NCBI RefSeq assembly: GCF_964340395.1
Contig: NC_135552.1
Span: 9,156,994 to 9,220,993, forward strand
Origin: Glandiceps talaboti
Taxonomy: Eukaryota > Hemichordata > Enteropneusta > Spengelidae
DNA: 64,000 nt
Reading direction: 5' to 3'
Shown: positions 12,801 through 26,995 of the stretch, piece after piece
Layout: the number at the start of each line of letters is the position of its first letter
Position numbering within the stretch: position 1 is the first letter of the stretch
Program-made: the position numbers and the translations under genes
The notes under the pieces: model-generated
What the model was told of the DNA's origin: nothing
What the model saw: only the letters and a program-made list of their open reading frames with translations
The model's database searches: none

Positions 12801-15800
12801 AAAAAATTGTTTGAGGACTGTGTCATATTTAATTATTTCCCAATTTTTGTGATAATGCCTGTTTCAGATTTTTTATGTATGGACTATACAAATGTCGTGA
12901 ATACAAGTTTTTAGTCGTTAAGTGTGTTTCTGTTTGTTTGTTTGTTTGTTTGTTTGTTTGTTTGTCTGTCTGTCTGTTTGTTTGTTTTTGTCCCAGGAAC
13001 GATTCTCGTTCTGCGTGGTTGATTTCAGTCACTATCTGAGTGACTTCGTTTTCTTTACTTTCGCGTTTTAATAAGTTAATTGACAATTGTCTCACTTTTA
13101 ATATAAAATCGGTTTCGTTGTTGCATTTTCAGCACATATCTCAGACTTTCGCCATTTATATGAAGCCATTAAATGTTGTTAGTTTAGTCTGTTTCGTGTC
13201 TCGCATGCGCGATGTTACCATTGCGATCAGTCAACATATGTTTTTTTTGTTTTTTCCGAGTGTTACCCTAAGACGTACTTGTTCCTCAAGAGCATTGCTT
13301 TCGACATTGCAAGCCTACATAAAAAAACTATACAGTGGGACTACACTATCTTCACAGTGCAGGTTGTTCCACAAACAGAAGGCCTCGGTCTGCTTGTCGC
13401 CTGGCGCTCAGATTTAAGACAAAAATGGTTTAATATAAAAGATTAATATGCTTTCCTATGCTAGGCCTACAGATCGAATCATTATGGCCAAAAATATGTA
13501 TGGATGCTGGTGGGCTGGCTCTTGAAAGATTGGATCTTTCAAAGTCTTTCCGATAATGATGCCACGTGCACAGATGAAGAAATGCTCATTGTATCTCATG
13601 GGTACATAGCTGTTGAAGTTACAGCTTATGCAGATGACTTCAGTGATATAGACTTCAATGGCTTGGTGAGTTATGTACATTAGTTGCCGAAATATTGAAA
13701 GAGCGTATATTTCATCGTGGGGTCATAGGCATCATTTCATTATGATGTAGGTAGAAGTTACGTTGTGAGCGATAATATATCTCTAGAAGTAAACTCGAAT
13801 AAAAGTCGTACTGGTAAATGTACTTTGCAGGTTAATGAAGTGTAATGGCAAAGGGAAAGGCAACGTAGCATGGCCCTGTATAAGATTTGATAGCTTAATG
13901 GATTAATATTTTTTTTAACATGTGTTTAGAAGCCAAAACCAAAGGACATTGACGTGTTCGAGCGCATGCGATCATCACGGGAATTATATTATGCAGGGTA
14001 TTGCTTTGATGCAGTGCTAGCCATAGCACTGGCTTTAAACAAAACTGACAAGCTAATTTCCACATCGGAAGACCAAAGACGAATTTCTGACTTCACATAC
14101 AATGATAAATCTACTGCTGTAATCTTGAAGGATGAAATACTAAATCAAGAATTCTTTGGAGTTAGTGTGAGTTTTAAACTTTCTTTCCAGGCACAGATAG
14201 TTTTCTTGAATACCGCACTCTTTGTTGTAATTTATTTTTTCAAATGTTGTACAAATGCCAGTTCTCTTTTAGCTATCATGGAGCTAAGATTTGGAATAAG
14301 TTATCATTTTTATTGAGATCTATGAATATTAAAAAGAAATTTAAGAATGCTCTCAGAAGGTATGTTACCAACTCAGCATAGACAGTCGGTGATTTATCTC
14401 ATTTGAGATTACCAATACAAATATAAGTATATTATTTAATTTGTTTATTTAACATGTTACCCATTTAAATGTTTTTGCTATTTTGCCAGCCCCCAGTCAC
14501 ACAGTTTTCAAACCCACCAAGGTCTTTTCTCTCAAGTTATTCTTTATTATTTCTGTGTGTGTATCTGTATGAATTTCTTTCTTGTGATGTAAGCGTATCC
14601 TTTATGTGTGGCGAATAAATAAATACATAAATAAAGGTTTACTATGACGTTGGACATGGACACTTGAGGTTGTTAAAGCCAATGTCACTTTTGACTGAAT
14701 GACAAATACATTTGTCTTGAAAACAGTTTGGTACTTTATAATCGATGAAGACTTCACATTTATAAGTTGGTTTTGATCATCAGTATAATCAATATAATGT
14801 TGACCTAATTTCACAATACTTTGATATGTTTCTTTTAAGATTCTATGATATTGTCTGAGTGAAATGATCCTACTTAACCCAGGTTTAATTATAACACGGC
14901 CTATTTTCCATATTTTTATCTCATAGGGAATGGTTCGATTGACGAAAACTAGTGACCTATTCGTGAATATAGTAATTCAACAAAAACAAGTGGATGGTAA
15001 TGATGTTAAGGAGATGTTCAATAAGAACTTGAAATGTGTTGGTTTCAGTTAGAACTTAGATGTCATACGGCCCTTTGTCAGGAACGTCTGTTAAACGTAT
15101 AATTGACTGCTTCGAATTCTGTTGTTATAAAAGTACACTAAAAAGAGAAACAGTCGACATGACGTTTAACGGCCTTGCAAGACCACTTCTGCCTAAGTGT
15201 TGATCGATGGCAGCTCTGTCCTGATAATAGACACTGAATGATGACGCCAAGGCCTTTACCCACTTTCACAATCCAAGCTTTTGTTAAACATTGTAAATTC
15301 GTAAGATCCCCTTTAGTTTTCCCTTTGGTTCCAACTTGCACGTTTTATTCACCAAGACACCAAATATATCATTCTCTAAAATTGTTCATTCCCATCATTT
15401 ACTGGAACACCATCATCTGGCAAGGGACACGAATAGTTTGGTATGACACAATTCGCCATCATTCTCCTAATTTTGTTTCGCGAGAAGGTGCTAAATTCCC
15501 CACTTTATTCCGTTTGCATCGTGGAAAGACCTGAAAGGTTTGATCAATAGTACAATGTTACAGTGTAACAGGTTAAAATCTTGAGCAGAGGCTTGTTTTG
15601 AATCCATTACCGTGTTAGTTTCACTTCTTTTCGAAATATATGTATGGTACTGCTAATTAATGATAAGCATATAATACATCATCCACGTTCAGTCACAGCG
15701 ATCACCACGCATTATTTGACAGTGTATCTCGTGACTAATAAGGTGTCATGTCACGTGTAAATTCAACATGGTCTGGACGATGGACGCACTGATTTAATTC

Positions 15801-18800
15801 AAAAATTGAAGTTAAAAACGTGTTCTTATTATAGCTAAAAACCTGTAGATTGATACACCTCATAGGTGTACAATATTTCGAAGTAAGTCATATCTAGATA
15901 TTAATTTCAAAATGGTCCAGTTGCAGGTAGTGCAGTTTTAAGGTGGTATTATAACTACAGACATGTTTGCATTATAATAACATTTAAATTGGTGAAGTTA
16001 TCTTTTTTTTAAATTTATCACAATCAAGCATCAGGTTATAATTGGATGTAAGATAGGGGAACTAATGGCGATTTAGGCGTTTTGACTTATAATTCATGTG
16101 CCACATAACCAGTGACGTATAGACACAGGTCGTAATGACGTAGAAATACCAGGGTATATGATCCATATGTTCTGCTCCTAAAATGCTTAGTGAGCCCCTG
16201 ATGCAAAAGGGATGCAATAAATAAATAAATAAATAAGTAAATAAGGCGATAAATTGGATTATGTACTCTCGTCAAATTGTAAAATAAAAATCTTATAAAA
16301 TAAATTAAAATTGAATGTTTAAAAATAAAGGAAATGAGGAAACAACGTGCTTCAATGTATGTTTATATCAATTAATGAAGTGTTCTAGATTATCATACTT
16401 GTTGTTAGCTTTGATAAATATGCTGTTATTCTTTTCATAAAATGTTCAGACCATCTTATGGTCGAAGTCGGTCGCTTTGATGTTGCAAATGATAAGTTCA
16501 AGTGGAGTGAAGAAAGTCCACTTATCTGGCAAGGTGAGGCATTTTCATGTTATAGAATCAATTTGACGATCATGTATATGGAGCTACTGTATCTCAGTTA
16601 TTTCACTTACACACGCACACACACACACACATCACAGTATTAAATAGACAGAATCAGTCACGACTCTGAATTCCGCAGAAACCTGCAAATATTCTCCTGA
16701 AAGTGGCACAGATTGCGTTTGTAAACTTTATACTAAAAGTGAAAAAGTGAGAAAAAAACACTCAATAAACCTTGGGTCTTCGGCTAGTTTCGCAAAGTGA
16801 GCGGCATTTGACATGTACGTGATTCCATTGTACATGCATGTCTTCTATGTCATTACTCTAATATTGTTAGAAAAGTTGATTGCATAGTCTATATTTCCAC
16901 AACACTGTGCATACATGTACTAAATTACGTCATCGGAGCTTTTATAAGTTATATCTCAATACCAGGTCTGAGTTCATGAAATGTATATTCTAATAAGCAG
17001 AATACTGCAACTACCTCAGCATAAATCATGCCCCAAAATGTATAAAAACGCTTTGTGCCCCTTTAATTCAATAATTACTCTTTATCAACTATACTTAAAT
17101 CATAAATTAATGTAATGAGTACTTTTCCTTACCTTACATTATAGGAGTGATTGCTAAGGTGAGGAACAAAGCTATCAAACACGTGATGGTTGAATTCCTA
17201 CGTTTTGATAGAAGATACTAAATTCCTGATGAGCAATGCTATTTCTTTCTTTTTGAATTATTTATTTTACAGGTAAAGCGCCTCCAACCGATGGAGTTGA
17301 AGAAATTTATATAAGTGTTTCAGCTTCAGAAACAGTCCACATAGTATTGAATACGATGGCCAGTGTTGGGATTCTGTTGTCGTTACTGTGTTTGATTATG
17401 AATAATTTGTACCGAAACAGAAAGTTAGTAATGCTACAAGTAAATATTATAAACAGTTTCATAGAAATGACTGGAAAGACTAAAGCCTATGTATGTATGT
17501 ATGTATGTATGTATGTATGTATGTATGTATGCATGCATGCACGCACGCACGCACGCACGTATGTATGTATGTATGTATGTATGTATGTATGTATGTATGT
17601 ATGTATGTATGTGTGTGTCTTGTAAGTATCTGTGTCATTTAACATGGAACACTTTGTCACTTTCAAAGTTTGAAGTGTTTTTATATATATTTGTTTACAC
17701 TTCCAACCTGTACATTTGATAACGTTGTGTATAATATTAGTCATTCATTTGTATTTGCAAAATATGACCATTTGGCAAGGGTTATAGGACAGGTCATGTC
17801 GTGTTTATTCATGTAGTATCTGTTGTATTCTTATACATTATAACTGGTGATATTTCATAGAAAATGTTACCAAGGTGGTTTTGTATAAACCCTTCCCATG
17901 ATAAGTTCATTTCACTTTTGAATTCAGATAATATATAACTTATCTAAAATAATTTAGCTTCATTTATTTATTTTGCAATGAAAAATAGAGAGGAATTTCC
18001 CTCTATGAACTGAAACGTTTGTATTATTGTTTGCTCTTTGGGCCTGTGGCCTTATTGTTCTGAAATAAACTGATTGATTGATTGGTGATATTTCGTGTCA
18101 ATTCCAACATTCGTACTGCAGCTCATGAACAAAAAAACCATAACTTTAAGTTTCTACCCCTATATGTTATAACTGTTCCTGTCGTATCTCTATATTTGTC
18201 CTTGACCTTGTCCCCGGCTATGTCTCTCCTTTTTATAAAGTCACACAGAAATTTAAAATTTAAGGTTGAAGCCGGGACATTTCACTGTGTGTCTTTACTG
18301 AGCAGATTAAAGCAGCGCTCTAATCTAGTTAGTACCCTCTCACTTGACATAACTTGTGAGTCGTATGCACTAACAAGTATATGGTTTCGCACACCTTTGA
18401 CTGTCTGAGACATGATTGAGATAACCACCCAAGACAAAATTGTCACTCACTTATATCTTATTGGTATCTTATTAGCCTACATGTATATCTGAGAAAAAAA
18501 TGGTATATGAACCCTTTAATTGTCGTAATGCTGCTATGGATTTATATATCGACTTTGTAAAAGTGTTTAGCTATTAGCCAGTCGAGGAGAGAAATAACGA
18601 ACACTATGCATTGTTTATGTACACACAGACAGTGTGTATATATAGAACCTTAATTATCGTTTACTTCGAAAACAATATATTGAGTGAACACTATACCCCA
18701 TCAGAAATCAACATTAATTATCAACTGCATCTGACAACACTATTTCTTATTTTAGAGTAATCAAGATCTCCAGTCCTCTTCTGAACAACTTTGTCGCTTT

Positions 18801-21800
18801 TGGATGTATTCATCTGTACGTCTTGGTAATACTGTATGGAGCTGATACCTCTAACATGTCATCATTTGACTTTGCTGTACAATGTCATGTACGTCCACGT
18901 TTACTCTTCAACCATAAAGACTAGAATTAGAAAATAATTGGTTGGATTAGTCATATATTTAATGTATCGGTTAACGTAATACATGTATACGATGTATATG
19001 ATTTAGTTTACATAAATAGGAATAGCAAAGAGACACAAAAGTGACTTTCAATATTACATCGCGCGAATTCTCTGAAAATAGGAGAAATATAACGATCAAA
19101 TGAACCATAAACCGACCTCTATTTGTCAGTCTGTGTATAGCGTCTACCAAATCGAAACATGTACAGACACTAATGCCCTTGGCGAAACCAACATAGGTCA
19201 TTGGGCAGCAATCATAGAATTCCCTACCCCAATGTATGAAGGTTGGTTAATAGCTATTTTGAATTTTTAAAAAAAAATTCTCCTGGTTTTAGATCTAGAG
19301 AAGATGCACATGAAGAAGTGGTGAAATTGACTTTCCGTGACTTACTGACATCAACTAAAGCAGTTAGGACAAAATGAGCCTCGCCTTTGTTCCCTTGAAA
19401 TTATAGTGAGGCATTCTTTCATCGTCTGGTGATGTGAATAATGCATTTTTTTCTTAACAATTGGGAAGTTTGTTTTAATAGGATTTATTAATAGTCCAGT
19501 TGCCAGAGGTGGTTTTGGGGAGTTAACCTTGCAATGTGAGTTATATGATATTTTTTGCAGATTCCACCTCAGAAAGGTGTCCTGTTAGCATATCTGACGG
19601 GTGCCACTAGCGCACCCCTGGGCATTTTGTTATATCGCGAGAAAACCGAAATACCATGTATTGCTATGGGTAAACACATGTTTTGGTAGGCTTAATACTT
19701 ACTGCCCATAAAACCATGTCAAAGTTACTTAAAAGTTACATTTACATGTTACACACTGTATACTATGAATAATCAGTCAATTACAAATATTTTGTCAAAA
19801 GTTCTGGATATTAAAATATCATAATTAGGCCAAAGGTCAACAAAATGTCGCCATTTTCAGTTATTATGACTTATAGGTAGTGGATGTATTTTCTGTGTAT
19901 CGTGTGGGTACATCCATATATCATATACATTTTATTTATCAAATCAGGTTATGACACCAGTTACACATTATAAGCTGAGTTATACTGATATTTTGTCTCT
20001 AAAACTTAATATATGTCAGTATTTTGATGAAATTCGTACATATCATAAATCATGATCTGATAACTTAATTAGGTAAAAGTGAACATCATGTGTTGATTTA
20101 CAGTTTAGTGGTCATAATATATCCACAACAAATCTTGAGCCAAGGTTTTTGAATATAAAAAAAAAGTTTTGAACTTCAAACGTTGTATAATAATTAGACC
20201 ATTTTGACCACTTTACACCCTGAAAGCGGAAGTAATGATATGCATAAATTTCAAAAAAATACATATATATTCAGTTTGGGGGACAAAATATCAGTATGAC
20301 ATAGCTTATAATGTGTAACTGGTGTCATAACCTGATTTGATAAATAAAATCTAGATGATATATGGATGTATCCACACAATACACAGAAAACACAGTCACT
20401 ACCTATAAGTCATACTAACTGAAAATGGCGTCATTTTGTTGACCTTTGGCCTAATTATGATATTTTAATATCCAAAACTTTTGACAAAATATTTGTAACT
20501 GACTGATTATTCATAATATACAGTGTGTAACATGTAAATATGACTTTTAAGTAACTTTGACATGGTTTTATAGGCAGTAAGTATTAAGCCTACCAAAACA
20601 TGTGTTTACCCATAGCAATACATGGTATTTCGGTTTTCTCGCGATATAACAAAATGCCAAGGGGTGCGCGAGTGGCACCCGTCAGATATGCTAACAGGAC
20701 ACCTTTCTGAGGTGGAATCTGCAAAAAAATATCATATAACTCACATTGCAAGGTTAACTCCCCAAAACCACCTCTGGCAACTGGACTATAATAGCGAATG
20801 GTTATTTTACCCAAAAGTGCTACTCAGAGTAACAAATTAAATATTTTTTGTTTTGTTTGTTTTACTGTTTTCAGGCTAAACCACTCTTGTTGTCACTTGG
20901 TCTATCTTTGGCATTCGGTGCGATCTTCATGAAGACCTACAGAGTCTTTGCAATATTCAAGATCGCCGTTGGAAAGTTTAAGAAAATAGTATGATGTTAT
21001 CTATCTGCTTATTAAACTGCACAATATAACGCTTAACACTTTGAGAATGTCATATATATATATATATATATCTATATCTATTACGCCATACGTACGCTGT
21101 TGGTCAGTTTAGCGCTTCACAAAATTATCATGGAGTTCCACTTCCACCTGTCATTGGTAACTTCTGTGGGCAATTCGGAGCCTAGTTTTAGGTTTGGGTT
21201 GATTTCATTCAGCTCGGTGTTTACCATGCTGATCCATGTGGTTTTTGGTCTTCCTTGTGGTCTTTAACATGGCGTAAGAGCTTCTACGAGGGCTAGACTG
21301 GCTGGTGATTTCTCAGGTAGTCTCATAAGATGGCCGAGCCATCTTAATCTTCTTGTTTTTATTTTCTTACGCCAGTCTTTCTCTCCTGTTCTTTTATAGT
21401 GTTTTTTAATTGACACTGTGTGGGGCCTTTTTATCTTCAACATTTTCCTCAGTTTATTTCTTTGGAACACATCTATCTCCTTCTCTTTCTTCTTTGTCAG
21501 AGTCCAGAGCTCACTTTTATACCTGGATACGCTGGTCTCATAGGCATTGAATAGTCTAGTCCTAATTTTAAACTGTAATCGTTTACTGGTCAGAGTCTTT
21601 TCATATGTAAGAAAGGTTGCCATAGCCAGTTGTTTCGATTCCTTTATGTCTTCTTCAGAGTTCATAAGGGAACCTTAATATCTATATCTCTTCCATTCTC
21701 CTGGTCCTGCTCTTTTGATCGACAGACGTGTATTCTTCTGTTTTCGCTTCATTTACTGGAAGGTTTCTTTGGTGCTTCTTGTCTTATTAAGGCTGATATT

Positions 21801-24245
21801 TCACATCTGTATGTTAACCAGGTGGTGCCATCTGCATATTGTTGATCTATGGTAATTTCGTCACTGTCAACTTTGCTGTGCGAATGATCTTGTAATTCCG
21901 GTGTTTTGCTTAATTGTGATCATCGTGGGTTGTATCGTCTGCAAGTGCCTTTGCGAGGTATTATAGTGTAAAGAGTACCGGGCTCAGGCAGTCTCCTTGA
22001 GGAACTCCAACATTCGTGATACATGTTTCTCCAGTACTCTTTCCACATCTAACTTGCAGTTGTACGTCCTTCAACAGTATTGATACCATATGGAGCTCGT
22101 CTTCATCAGAATTCTTGCTGCAAATACCAGTTCTGTGGTGCTGCGTCCATCTCTGTATGCTGCTTGACTAAGTGGTATCTGACTACTTATCTTATTGTGT
22201 ATTCTTCGGATCATGCATATTGCTCTTATTTTCCTCAGCATGCTGAGGAGAATAATTGGCCTTAAATTTCCAGGTAGTCCCTTCTTCTTGTTTGGATTTG
22301 GAAGGGGGATACCCTCCTTGATCTCCCTTGGATATTTTCCACTCCTGCATATACTGTTGAGTAGATTAGCTATGTCTTTGCTTATCAGTGTTGATCCATA
22401 CTTTAGTTGTTCTGCCATGATCTTGTCTATTCCGACACTCTTTTCGTTTTTGAGGGATTTTTATGGCTTTTCTCACCTCTTCTTCTGTGAACGGGATTTC
22501 ATCTCTTTTGGTGATATTTCTGGTATTAGCGTTTGATTGTCTTGGATGAAAGTTTTCTGGAAGAAGTCTGTTATGATCTTACTGCTTCTTCCTCGTTTGA
22601 TGTCAATCCATTTTTGCCATCAACCAGTATTGGTTCTTTTGGTTTCCTCTCTGTTGATTTTTCTAACTGCGCAGCTTTGTACATTTTATATGAGTCATCT
22701 TTACTATTTTCTATCTCATCCATACCCTTAATGAGTCTTTCATCTTCTTTTTGTTCGATTTTTCGGTGAATTGCTCGCACCATCAGGTTTCTTTCTTTTT
22801 GTAGTTTCTATCTTTGTTCTTTATTTGTAGCTGCAATTATTTTCATTCTCAGATTTTTCTGTTCTTCTGACATTCTATCTATTTCCTCGTCGTGTGTTGT
22901 TCGATGTGATCGATTTCTTTCTTTAAATCCGATGATTACTTCTGCAGCTTCTAGGCATGCTGCTACGATTCTATTCCATTTTTCTTGTTCATCATCTGTT
23001 TCTTCTACTGCCTTCAGTTTCTCTGCAGTACATCTTTCATACTTATCTATCTGATTGTTGTGTTTCTCAGTTTTTCTCTGGCTATTGTGTTAGTCTTGAC
23101 TTTCTTTGATGTTTTCAATCTCCAATTTATATTCATATTTGCCGTTACTAGTCTATGATCAGAGACTTTTTCTGTTCCACTGTATGATCTTGCGTCATTT
23201 ACAAAATATCTGTGGTTTATTCTTACTAAGATGTAATCTATCTGACTTCTTATTGGACTATTCCTATTTGTGTTCTTCCTTTCAGGGCATACCCATGTTG
23301 CTCTGCGTGCTTTCTTGTGATTAAGCACAGTGTTTATGATAACCATTTCACTTTTTTTGCAAATGTTAACAGGTGTTTACCATTGTTGTTCAACTCTCTT
23401 TTTCCAAATTTCCCCATGTTTGTGGGATATTCTTTAAATCCCGATCCTGTTTTGGCATTGAAGTCCCCTGATATCAATAGTGTGTCTCTTCTACTGATGG
23501 TATATATAATGTTTTCTAGGTCTTCATAGAACTTCTCTTTTTTCTGGGTCTTTCTCACTGGTTGGCATGGTGTGGGCATATGTGCATATGATTACAAACT
23601 TTCTTCCCTCCAGATGTTATCATGCGTATTTTGTCCATTATTTCACCTTATTGTCCCTTCTTCACCATGATTCCAACACCACCTACTGTTCTTCCACCAC
23701 TTTTACTAGTTCCATTATAATACAACGTGTATTCCTTACCAGTTTTTAACTTGATATTGATGGCTCCGTTTCCTTCAATGTGTGTCTTTTGTAGTGCTAC
23801 AGCGTCCATCTGGTAATTTTCCATATTAGTGGCCATGGGTCATTTTGGTTTCTGTCTTGATTCTCATATACTGCATGTAATAGTTATTAATAGCATTGGC
23901 TAAATAATCTATAAGTACCAATTTGACTAAATCTGTGCACGTTAATATTAAGAACCGGATATGAACAAATTGTGTACCGGAAGGTTACAGTCTCGAGAAA
24001 GAAGGCCGAATTAAAAAAATTATTTCACCATTATAATGATAATTACATTAATGGATATGCATTGCACACTTATTTTCATCAAACAGTGTTATGCTCACAC
24101 AGAATATCTGTCGCGAATCCTATCTATTGAACAATTTTTTGTTTAAATATAACGAAAAAGAGCAAATGCTGTTATTAATATGCAAATTAGCCTAATTGAT
24201 ATGTACTAGATTTCATTCCAAATACTTAATTGTATTATTACCGTT

Positions 24246-24282
<37 letters not shown>

Positions 24283-24311
24283 TAGATATATATATACTGC
24301 ATATACTCTTC

Positions 24312-24404
<93 letters not shown>

Positions 24405-24761
24405 TTTCCCAGAGGCATAGTTATTATAACTGCCGACAAATCAACGAACTTGAACAGCAGAACTGAATTAATCAGTAAATGCCGGCACGCTAACAAGTTC
24501 TTACTTAATAATACGTAACCTTTGTTGTCAATCTTTTTGTGTACACACAGCCGTCAGTGAACACACATAAGTTATGTACATAAAGCAGGATGTATAGCTA
24601 ACGAATACTATTAAACCACACTATTACACCTGACGATCCTTCGGGTGAAACGGTCCGTAGTGTAATTCCACTATGTAATACCAGACTCGTCTTCTTTCAT
24701 TCTTATGTATGATAGCTCTCCAAGGTGATCGAGCACTCTACTTGGCGAAAGAAGAATGAAA

Positions 24762-24813
<52 letters not shown>

Positions 24814-26957
24814 AATTCTAGCTGCCTTCCAAGCCATCATTTCTCTTAAACTCATACATTTCAGCATGTTGGAGATTCAAGGCTTCTTGCCGGTGTTGTT
24901 GCCATGGTTATATTGGACCTCGTTATATCATTGTCTTGGGTCATTGTTGATTCAATGACCAGCACAGCTGACATTTTGTGGATTCAGGTACAGTAGAAAC
25001 AAAGCATTCGAATTGTTTTCATTGCAAACGATTGCGCGATAGAGTCTATATAGAATAGTAACTCTAATAATTCAGGTACTTACATAATTTGAATTATATT
25101 GCCCAAGATATCTCAGTTCGCTACATTCTGCCATTAATTATATAGCTGATACCTTCAAAGTTTGTTTTTCTTGGTTTCTATAGGAAACAACTGATGAGAA
25201 TGGACACGACTTTCGTCATATCTACATAACAAAGAGTTGCTCTTCAAAGTACTCAATGATTTGGATTATTATTTTGTATGCATACAAGGCATCCCTACTT
25301 CTGTTTGGAGTGTTCTTGGCATGGGAAATACGCTCTGTTGAGATTCAATCTCTGAATGAGAGTAAGCATTGTCATACTGTCTCGATTTACGTGTTTCTGT
25401 TTGTTGGGAAATAAAGTTATTTTTTGGGGGTAAAATTTAGGTTGCAGAGAGTCATTTTCTGATTTCACATCACTTACATTACGCGTGATTGCCGAGAAAT
25501 ACGAAGTGAACATTGTTTGCCATCTGTTGTTTAGTGGCAGCCTTTATTAGAGGTTGCACATTGTCTCATGGATCTCGCCTCAAAAATATGGAATGATTGA
25601 ACACTGCGTATTCATGAGTATGGCAGACATGTATATATAATATTCATGAGTTGCCTTGCATTGTTTTACCTAGTACATTGACATAATTTCGACACATGAC
25701 TTGATTCGGCTTTTGATCGATATGAATGAATATGCATTGTTCAACCATTCCATATTTATGAGGCTAGCCCGCATGAGACAATGTGCACCCACTAATAAGG
25801 GCTACCACTAAACAATGCACGGCCAATAATTTTCACGTATTTCTCGGCAATTGCGCTTAATGTAAGTAATGTGAAATCATAAAATGACTCAAAATTTACA
25901 AAAATGACTTTACTTCCTGGAGTAGCATTCCCTTTAACACATACCATTCACATTACATTTAATATAATGTATCACAACGAATCAGAAACAATTGGTCGCA
26001 GTGCTCAAGGTAATGTACAACCACTGCATCATAAAACGTGATTCGTGACATGGTTCTGCATGTGTAATTAAGTAAAAATTCAACAAAACTAAATAAGTAG
26101 CTAGTTCAAAAATTATCCAAAATGAGTGAAATATCGGTCAAGACTGACAATGAAGTAAAATCAAAATGAAATTGTAATCTCTTCATCAGAAATGCTATAG
26201 AGATTCACAATTTTCCACTCGCTTAAGAGTTTAAAACGTTGTATTTTTCAAGGTCGACAAATAGCATTATCAATCTATGTGGTTGCTTTGCTGTCGTTTA
26301 TCTCTGCATCTGTCCAGTACCTAAAGAGCGATGACATCACCTTTGTCAATGCATTCACTGGTTTTTCAATGGTTGGCTCAACGACAGTAGTCCTTGTCCT
26401 AGCTTTTGTGCCTAAGGTAAGTTATGGTGCTTTTATTCATTACGATTCTCATACGAACAAAGGGCATCAAAAGGATGTCATTGATTTGACTGGTTCTGTC
26501 AATGCACAAATATGACATATCACGGGGGGGGGGGGGGGTGCGTTGCCTCAGTACATAAATGTGGCCAAACGGTTACCTTGTTGTAAATGTACGTGAATTA
26601 TACGTGCATTATCTCATCATGTACACCACCACAAAACATTAAACGGCCAATCGCCTTCGTACTTATCAGACACTATTCAGACAATGTGAATCCTCGCAGA
26701 CTTCTTAGTTCCTCAGACAGATGTCTTCTCCACGAGCCCAAGTATAGACTCATGTCATTTGGTGGGCGTGCCTTTTCGCGTGTTGCACCACGCCTCTGGA
26801 ACACTTTGCCATTTTAAATACGTCAAAAACCCCCAGTTTGCTCTTTTAGGAAGAACCTTAAACCATATCTTTTCAACAGAGCTTTCAACTTGTATACGTA
26901 ATTGTACAGCGCCTCTCAACTTTACTTACCATTGGATACTGGCGCTTTATACTTAAC

Positions 26958-26995
<38 letters not shown>

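Noticed and set aside
20590-20840. ORFs on both strands in the foldback arm
   Set aside because: They reappear in mirror image in the other arm (19500-19690). They match no transposase and are explained by the inverted repeat.
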